The position numbers were made by a program, and so were the translations under genes. A DNA stretch of 64,000 nt, from contig OX467087.1 of the NCBI GenBank assembly GCA_950106755.1, positions 13,706,047 through 13,770,046 of the forward strand, written 5' to 3'. Below the pieces are notes generated by a model, which worked only from the letters and a program-made list of their open reading frames with translations, had not been told where the DNA came from and did no database searches. Source of the DNA: Climacium dendroides (taxonomy: Eukaryota; Streptophyta; Bryopsida; Hypnales; Climaciaceae). Numbering within the stretch: position 1 is the stretch's first letter; each line of letters opens with the position of its first letter. Positions 57,600-64,000 of this stretch are shown piece after piece.

Positions 57600-58905
57600 T
57601 TCCAATTTTTTTTTAAATTTAATTTTCATTCTTGAGAAAATAATTAAGTAGAAGTAGAGGTAGTAGGAAAATCTAAATTATTAATATCTTGAAGATGGAA
57701 TTGAAATGCACTAATCTGCAGTGGTGAAATTGTTTTAGCAAGTCAAATAAACCATGTAGAATTCTTTAGATTGTAAAAATTGTAATAGAAAATGAATTCT
57801 ACAAGTTATTTTTCCTAAAAGATGCTTACATTTCGCCAAAAACAAGATTGTTCATAATTTTCACATCACCTATTCAAATGAAATGAATCAAAGCTTTCCA
57901 CATAGAATAAACCAGTCATTTATTGCATACATCTAAGAACCGTAAAACAACCATTGCTAATTACTACACACTACCCGTACAATTCAACTACCAATTCAAT
58001 TGTGATGGGAACAAAATTTTGTATCACTGCCCAATGACTACACACTGTGCAATCAAGGGCCACAAGGAATTTTTGACTAGATTTCAAATGCATCACCTTG
58101 AAATTGCAAAAAACTTTGTAAGAAGAAATGTCTTTGCATTTTGTTTTTTGAAGGTGAATCTCAACATGACATTTAATAATCATGCCAACTTTCAAAACAT
58201 GCAAGTCTCTAATTTCATGTGGTGAAGGATTTGAATTTTGTTTGTATAGTCATTGACAAGTTTATTGTAGATAAATATATAATTTATGAGAAAAAAATTT
58301 TATATTTAAAAACACAAATTTTTGATTTTTTTTTTTGCTTCCTATTCTCCCTTTTTTTGAGCTTATCTAGGCATAAATCAGCAATTTAACAAATTATGGA
58401 GTTATTCAGGACTTATGGACCAAAAAAACATTTTGAAGACATTGCCAGAAGCCTTGATTGAAACCTGAAGACATCAATAGAAGTATCGGTGGGTAGCCAA
58501 CATATAGGTACTATTATGTAATATACAAGGTAGAAAAGTATAGATTTACAAGACGGTTATGTTGTAGTTGGTCAATAGTGAATAGTGACCAACGAAAATT
58601 GATAACCACCTAAACCCTAAATTCCAAAATTCATATTTATGGAATCTAAAAATTTCAAAATTCGTTAAATTTTCCATATAACTTTTGTTCCCGAAAACCA
58701 ATTGAAAACTAAATTTATTCCCACAAAGATTATCACTTTTTCGATCTTCATTAAAGTTGCAAAATCATCATAAAAATTGACCACATGTACCTACCTCAAA
58801 TCCAATTTGTCACCTAAAGGGACAATGGTCCTTTAAAAATTCAACTTCAAGCTCCCTTGCATCAACCTCTTATATTCTAGTGTTGTACCAATTTCAAGAT
58901 TAAGG
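57600..58905 (+). repeat. Family X copy 3
   Basis: Matches copy 1 in order: GATGGAATTGAAATGCACTA, TACAAGTTATTTTTCC, TTCAAATGAAATGAATCAAA, then after an insertion CATAACTTTTGTTCC, CCAATTTGTCACCTAAAGGG and TTCAACTTCAAGCTCCCTTG. The copy 1 equivalents lie at 888-1420. It immediately precedes sHSP duplication unit 2. Confidence 0.65.
57905..58250 (+). other. Insertion within family X copy 3 carrying a 100-residue frame
   Basis: Copy 1 lacks this ~345-bp segment. It includes an open frame at 57923-58225 with TTHCAIKGHKEFLTRFQMHH and other Cys/His-rich stretches. It may be a captured fragment. No domain is confirmed and no target duplication was identified. Confidence 0.3.
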
Positions 58906-59658
58906 GATGTTATGATGTTGTGATAGATTTGTGATTTGACAATTTAAAAAGGTTAGAAGTTTAATAGGTCTACAATGGAGATGAGCACCGAGTTTACTTT
59001 GATGTCAAATTACTTTTGATTGGTTCTTCTATTACGGCTAAGTGTATGATGACACTCATATTTTATGCAATTTCATCCTTTATTCATACAAGTGTCATTG
59101 TTGTTAGTTCCAAAGTCACATCAATATCATTCTTGTAAATCTTACAAATAATCTATGCTACACCCCATAATTATTAAAGTGTTAACACTATATAACTGTA
59201 ATTGGTCTCGTTGCTCCCAAGTGTTAACAAATATTTGAAGGTAGACCTATTAAACATGGCTAGGCTAATACATATCATTATATTGCTATGCACAATCTAG
59301 CAATTGATGGCATGAGAAGTAGAAGCCATCATGGGAATTCCACACTTGGCACAAACCCAAAGGCATTCATTTAGAGTTCCATACATGATGCTAAACTCAT
59401 CCTCCGAAGTGGGACTATGAAGGTAAATAATTTGTCCTATAAGATAAAAGTAAAAAAAATTACCTCACTTTGAGCCGTGTTTAGGGTATGTTCACTTCCA
59501 ATTGAGGCCAGGCTTCTCCAAGCTTCTACTTCTGTTATGACTGCAACATTCTCCAAAAAAACGAAGACATTGACCGATGGTCGGAGAACCTTCTACTACT
59601 TACTTAGAAGGTTGGAGAACACTGACCAACAGTTGTCGGAGGTTCCAGAGCCTTCCCT

Positions 59659-59676
59659 TTCTCGACGCTTCCAGAA
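59659..59676 (+). promoter_or_regulatory. Heat shock element stranded upstream of the copia insertion
   Basis: TTCTCGACGCTTCCAGAA, identical to the copy 1 element, now lies 17 bp before the left LTR and about 1.8 kb from the copy 2 TATA position. Confidence 0.85.
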
Positions 59677-59693
59677 ACCGGTTGCATGATGTT

Positions 59694-59918
59694 TGTTGAA
59701 GTAGTCACCAAGTCAAAAATAGAATAGTAGATTCTATTCCCAGGTGATAGTTGAATAGTAAGTGCTATTTATACAGAGCGATCTACTAGTTACTTTAAGC
59801 TCCCCACACATAATGTGGGGAGTATATACTCATCTTCTACATACCAGGGGAGAGACTTTATTCTCTTGTTCATTTTGTGTTATATATTATGCTTAGAGTT
59901 TGTGCCTTCACCTTAATA
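59694..59918 (+). repeat. Left LTR of the copia derivative
   Basis: 225 bp. It contains a short hairpin CTCCCCACAC...GTGTGGGGAG-type sequence and a TATTTATAC promoter-like block. It differs from the right LTR by several substitutions and lacks a ~20-bp internal duplication present there. Confidence 0.9.
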
Positions 59919-59946
59919 CGTTATCAACATGACCTATGATATCTAA

Positions 59947-60162
59947 GGTCCCGTCTTTGGTTTAACAAAGTCCCAAGTCTTCAGTCCCCCGAAGGTATCG
60001 GAATAAGTGTTTGACACCGTACCAATGATGAGCTGCCAATCTCTTGCTATGACGAGCTAACACACTTGTAGCAAAAGAAATGTCAGGCCTGGTATATGTA
60101 GACAAGTAAAAGAGAGCTCCTACTGCTGCGAGTACCGGGTTCTGTCAGGAAACTCCTCCTCC
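59947..60162 (-). pseudogene. Inverted fragment of copia reverse transcriptase/RNase H junction
   Basis: Reverse complement of 60404-60623 with about one difference per ten bases (shared blocks include CTGACAGAACCCGGTA and AGGCCTGACATTTCTTTTGC). With a 241-bp loop it would make a long hairpin in any LTR-driven transcript. It is not a normal part of a copia element. Confidence 0.88.
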
Positions 60163-60209
60163 ATGATGATCTTGTTCATGCTATAAGTCTACTAACCACT
60201 CAATTTGAA

Positions 60210-61136
60210 ATGAAGTTGTTAGGTCAGACTTCTTTCTGTCTTGGCCTTGAGGTGACTCATTTACCAGATGGAAGTATTTTTCTCCATCAAACTGGCTACA
60301 CCCAAAGACTTCTCAAGAAGTTTCAGATGGACCAAGATAGCCCTCTTTTCGCTCCCATGATGGGACGAAGTCGAACTATGGATGACCCCTACCGTCCTTG
60401 CAAGGAGGAGGAGCAGTTTCCTGACAGAACCCGGTACCTCGCAGTAGTAGGAGCTCTCCTTTACTTGCCCACATATACTAGGCCTGACATTTCTTTTGCT
60501 ACAAGTGTGTTAGCTTGTCATAGCCAGAGACCGGCAGCTCGTCATTGGAACGGTGTCAAACAATTATTCCGATACCTCCGGGGGACTGAAGATTTAGGAC
60601 TTTGTTATATTAAAGAGGGGACCTCATATATCATAGGTTATGCTGATGCCGGATGTAAATCCAACGAGAGTACTGGGAAGTCACAAACTGGATACATATT
60701 CTTGAAGAATAACTCTCCTATTTCGTGGAAATCCGTGAAGCAAACGGTTATTGCTACTTCCTCAAACCACTTTGAACTTATTGCTTTCCATGAAGCAACC
60801 CAAGAAGCGGTATAGTTGAGGAACATGAACGAGATCATCATGGAGCAATGCGAAATTACTCAAGACTTCAAGCCAACTATCATCTTTGAGGACAACGCTG
60901 CATATGTAGCTCAAGTGGCATCTGGCTTCATCCAAACTGATCGCACCAAACACATTTGTCCACAGATATTTGGGTTCACCCAAGATCTCATTCAATCTGG
61001 GCAAATAGAAGTCAAGAAGATCGAATCAACACACAACATTGCAGACATGTTGACCAAATCTCTCCCGGCCTATACTCATAGGAGATTGGTACAAGAGGCC
61101 GGCATGCGTTTGTTGCATGAGATAATTCCTCAATAG
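60210..61136 (+). pseudogene. Copia polyprotein C-terminal remnant: RT end and RNase H
   Basis: A single frame, interrupted by one TAG at 60813-60815. The RT end is recognised by FCLGLEVTHLPDGSIFLHQT, RPDISFATSVLA and FRYLRGTEDLGL. RNase H follows with GYADAGCKSNES, TGYIFLKNNSPISWKS, a decayed active-site region and the typical copia end HNIADMLTKSLP. It is an inactive remnant. Confidence 0.93.
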
Positions 61137-61229
61137 AGGTTACACTCTTTTCTGTTTGTGGGATTTTTCCTAATTTAGGTTTTTATCACAAATCATTTTT
61201 TAATGAGGTAACTATTGATCGAGGAGGAG

Positions 61230-61474
61230 TGTTGAAGTAGTCACCAAGTCAGAAATAGAATAGTAGATTTTACTTCCAGGTGATAGTAGAATAGTAAGTG
61301 CTATTTATACAAAGCGATCTACTAGTTACTTTAAGCTCCCCACACCTTTTACTTTAAATTCCACACCTAATGTGGGGAGTATATATTCATCTTCTACATA
61401 CCAGGGGAAATACTTTTTCTCTTGTTCATTTTGTGTTATATATTATGCTTAGAGTTTGTGCCTTCACCTTAACA
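61230..61474 (+). repeat. Right LTR of the copia derivative
   Basis: 245 bp. It lies directly upstream of the sHSP copy 2 leader, so its promoter is the nearest one to that gene. It carries a ~20-bp tandem duplication near 61337-61360. Confidence 0.9.
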
Positions 61475-61666
61475 CTGTTCATCCGATAAAAAGCATGCCA
61501 TGCACTCTGATTCCATCGCTAGACAATCGCAGAGTTCTCAATATTTGAAAGCACACTTCGTGATCTTCTCAGTGACAAGATTCCTCTTGCATAAAATCGT
61601 TCGAACGACCTTTGTAGTGTCCACTGAGCTGAATTTGGTGCTTTCTGTCCGTTTCAGTAAGTGAGG

Positions 61667-62095
61667 ATGGCTCTCTCGTCGTTTCTCGGGCTCCGGAAGA
61701 ACTTCTGGGCGGTGTCGAACACGAATGTGGACTGGAAGGAGACGCCCACAGAGCATGTGTTCAAGGCCGACCTGCCAGGCTTAAAGAAGGAGGAAGTGCA
61801 AGTGCAGGTGGAGGGCGAAAGGACGCTGAGCATCAGCGGGCAACGCAAGAAGGAGGAGGGGGTGCAGCAGGCGGTTACATGGCATCGCGTGGAACGGAGC
61901 AGCGGCCAATTCATGCGCAAGTTCCGTCTCCCTGAGAATGCGAATCTGGATCGCATCACATCGAAGGTGGAGAACGGATTGCTGACGGTGGTGGTGCCGA
62001 AGGAGGAGAAGAAGGCCATGAGGGCGCCCAGCATTGAGATCGGTGGCCACGATGGCCAGAAGGGCACCATTGAGAACAAACCCACCTCGCAGTGA
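61667..62095 (+). CDS. Cytosolic sHSP copy 2, N-terminally shortened, promoter interrupted
   Basis: An open frame of 142 codons from ATG at 61667, close to copy 1 across the alpha-crystallin domain ([53 protein letters not shown] anchor). Relative to copy 1 it lacks 26 consecutive residues of the N-terminal arm after the NFW motif and has one extra Gly in the KKEEG loop. The N-terminal arm mediates substrate binding and oligomer assembly, so chaperone behaviour may be altered. The TATA box is changed to GATAAAAA (61485), and the heat shock element is 1.8 kb away because of the copia insertion. The retained reading frame argues for recent or ongoing constraint, or recent decay of expression. 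Whether it is expressed is unknown. Confidence 0.85.
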   Translation: MALSSFLGLRKNFWAVSNTNVDWKETPTEHVFKADLPGLKKEEVQVQVEGERTLSISGQRKKEEGVQQAVTWHRVERSSGQFMRKFRLPENANLDRITSKVENGLLTVVVPKEEKKAMRAPSIEIGGHDGQKGTIENKPTSQ

Positions 62096-62383
62096 GCTGT
62101 CCGAGTGATCGTTGAAGTCCTGGAGTGCGTTACGTAGATCTGTTGTCTGGATTTGTGGGCTTTCAGAGTTTGCAATTTGAAAAACTAACCTCAAATTTCT
62201 GTCTGCGCGGGCACTCTTGCCGTCGAAGTTTCAGGCCTCTTGTTATTTCCGTCCATTCCTAATCTTAGCAGGCAGAAATCATGCATTACTAAGTTCTGTA
62301 GCTTTGGATGTAGCGAATTGTAGTCGAGGAGGATCCTTCTGATTCTGCTTGTACATTCAGAGCGTTTTTTGTGTTGTCAGAAT

Positions 62384-62389
62384 AATAAA
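62384..62389 (+). terminator. Candidate polyadenylation signal, sHSP copy 2
   Basis: AATAAA 289 bp after the stop codon, in the position equivalent to copy 1. Confidence 0.5.
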
Positions 62390-62789
62390 CAAGAGATTCT
62401 TTAATTTCGTGCGAACTCTAGACGTTCCATGCCTCTGTATGTGGGGCCTGTGAGTCTGGACTTTGAAGTCGATTGAGATGCGTTTCGTTTGGCACCAAAA
62501 CCCTCCCTCCAAAGACTTTTGTGACGAAGCGCAGCAGAAAAATAACAAATCTGATGAGAGGTGGAGCTAGAATATCCTACTAACCTGTAATATCGTACCT
62601 GCCTATCGTAACATTCAGTTTTAGCGAGGACTGCCTTCCCTTAAACAGAATGATGTGGAATATTCCACACCGTTTCATCCCCAGATGATATAGTGTGGAA
62701 TATTTCACACCCATCAGCTATGGAGACAATTGCCAGAAAATTGAAGCTCACTCAACTAGGTACTTGGGACAAAACTGCAGTTACCTGGG

Positions 62790-63713
62790 ACAAAACTGCA
62801 GTTAAGTTTTTCTGTCAAAAACCACTTAGAACTACCACTTCTACTGGGTTCACTTGAGAAAACCAAAAAAATTTGTCTTTTCAAATTCCAGCCGTAGGAT
62901 CTTGTACTTAACTTGTTTGAAAACATGTGGGAAATTTCATCAAAATTGATCGCATAGATTGCAAGATATTTGCATCCAAAGTGAAGAAAACAAGTTTTTT
63001 TGCAACTTGCTTGACTAGATTTTTTGGCTTTGAATCTTTTCTTAACTAAAATTTTTTGCAATGTGAATTTTGATTTTTGAAGTTTTTATGTTGAATAGTT
63101 GAGTTGAGAATCTAAGGGAAAAAATTCAACAAAAACACACTTCTTTTTCACTTATCAAAAAATTGTTAAGTAAAAGTAGGTTAAAGATTGAAGGAAAAAA
63201 TAAATCATTAATATTTTTTAAGATGGAATTGACATACAATAATCCCAATGGTGAGATTGTTCTAAAAAGAACCTAACCTTGTCTAACATGTTTTTTGAAA
63301 AATTGTAAAAATTGCATTCACAAATGAATCCTACAAGTTATTTTTTTAAGAAGATTGTCCATAATTTTTTCATAGCTAAGATTGTCCATAATTTTTTCAT
63401 AACTAGTCCAAATGGAATGAATCGAAGCTTCAAATGTAGACAAAAATATGATATTTTAGGAAAAAAATATTTAAAAAAATATTTTGACTTTTTTTTATTC
63501 TTTTGTGTTGTCCATTGACTTTTGTTTATGGCTTGTTGTACCATAACTTTTCTCCTAGGTAGCGATTGAAACAAAAATTATATATTCACAAAGCTCTCGG
63601 AAAACTCCACAACCCCAAAAATATCTCAAAAACATTCACAACAAATTGAGACAATAGGAACCTACCCAAACCCAAATTGTCCCCCAAGGGGACAAACGGT
63701 CCTGGAGGGGTTA
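62790..63713 (+). mobile_element. Family X copy 4
   Basis: Closely matches copy 2 (TGTCAAAAACCACTTAGAAC, GCATAGATTG-AAGATATTTGC, CAAACGGTCC). The 3' end reads GGTCCTGGAGGGG followed by TTAA at 63710. The 5' terminal CCCCTAAAG is missing and replaced by a duplicated ACCTGGGACAAAACTGCAGT sequence, so the left end is disrupted. Non-coding. Confidence 0.6.
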
Positions 63714-64000
63714 ATAACAAAATGGGTTAAAAGATAACAATGCATTCAACTAGGTTCGAAACAAAATCAATGTTCAAGATTATAAATTTTATGAAATTAG
63801 CATTCTACTCATTGAAACTAATGCTACAATTTCCTCACTATGTTTTGAACACCTTCTATGATTTGTGATTTGGGAACAAAAAGACAAACCTTTATATACA
63901 TATGGGGTGGTAGGCATGGTTGTCATATCTCAAGTACATTTGATGAATAGTAACTTGTCCAGTATGACAACCATGGTGGTAGGTGGTAAAGTCAACAATC

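Larger units (their letters stand above)
59694..61474 (+). mobile_element. Ty1/copia retrotransposon derivative, 1.78 kb
   Basis: LTRs at 59694-59918 and 61230-61474 begin TGTTGAAGTAGTCACCAAG and end in TTAATA/TTAACA. A purine tract GAGGAGGAG precedes the right LTR. The 5-bp flanks ATGTT and CTGTT match at four of five bases, and the paralogous sHSP unit 1 shows the uninterrupted site GCATGCTGTTCATCCG at 53248-53263. Gag, protease, integrase and most of the reverse transcriptase are missing. The interior carries the RT C-terminal end, RNase H, and an inverted RT fragment. Confidence 0.93.
58911..62630 (+). repeat. sHSP segmental duplication, unit 2 (with copia insertion)
   Basis: Homologous to 52366-54490; the difference in length is accounted for mainly by the 1.78-kb copia element at 59694-61474 and a ~80-bp extra stretch near 59060. 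Confidence 0.85.

Noticed and set aside
1..64000. tRNA or rRNA genes
   Set aside because: No cloverleaf with A and B box motifs and no rRNA-like conserved block was noticed; the search was by eye only.

Overview
The window is a repeat-rich, AT-rich stretch of a land-plant nuclear genome. The plant assignment rests on an intact BURP-domain gene (a plant-specific family, present here twice), cytosolic class I-type small heat shock protein (sHSP) genes with a TATA box and heat shock elements, and plant-type Ty1/copia, mariner and CACTA-like elements. Several features (no flowering-plant gene context, odd FCP1-like gene families, TTAA-flanked elements) would fit a bryophyte or another non-flowering plant, but I cannot prove the species group from sequence alone.

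Layout. 0-4.7 kb: a copy of a dispersed repeat (called family X here) and unassigned repeat-like DNA. 4.7-18.7 kb: a degenerate gene landscape, all on the + strand. Two paralogous loci (6.2-8.2 kb and 16.2-18.3 kb) carry a coiled-coil/acidic N-terminal part followed by an FCP1-like HAD domain. Each is preceded by an array of a degenerate CCAAnTTGG- or CCAATTGTC-like motif. Between them lies a decayed gene of unrecognised function (10.0-13.6 kb). Short CTCGAnTCGAG palindromes and CACTA-like foldback elements are scattered through this region. 18.8-22.7 kb: a 793-bp terminal-inverted-repeat element with a TA-repeat core, unassigned DNA, then another family X copy.

22.5-49.2 kb: a giant inverted duplication. 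Two ~10.1-kb arms (22510-32607 and 39138-49244) mirror each other around ~35.87 kb (left plus right coordinate is about 71748). Each arm carries a complete two-exon BURP gene with TATA box and signal peptide. The two genes point away from each other and their coding sequences look identical. In each arm the gene-bearing core is bracketed by inverted copies of the same repeat, so each arm looks like a composite mobile unit. The 6.5-kb spacer holds a decayed mariner transposase and a CACTA-like foldback element.

49.2-64 kb: a GC-rich tandem repeat at the outer palindrome junction, AT-rich DNA, and a tandem segmental duplication of an sHSP locus. sHSP copy 1 (53447-53950) is intact, with a perfect four-unit heat shock element 25 bp upstream of a TATA box. 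In copy 2 (61667-62095) a 1.78-kb copia derivative has inserted between the heat shock element and the TATA position, and 26 codons of the N-terminal arm are missing. The copia element itself contains an inverted copy of part of its reverse transcriptase region, which would make a hairpin RNA.

Only the two BURP genes and sHSP copy 1 look like fully functional genes; sHSP copy 2 is an open frame with a damaged promoter. Everything else is repeats, mobile elements or decayed genes.
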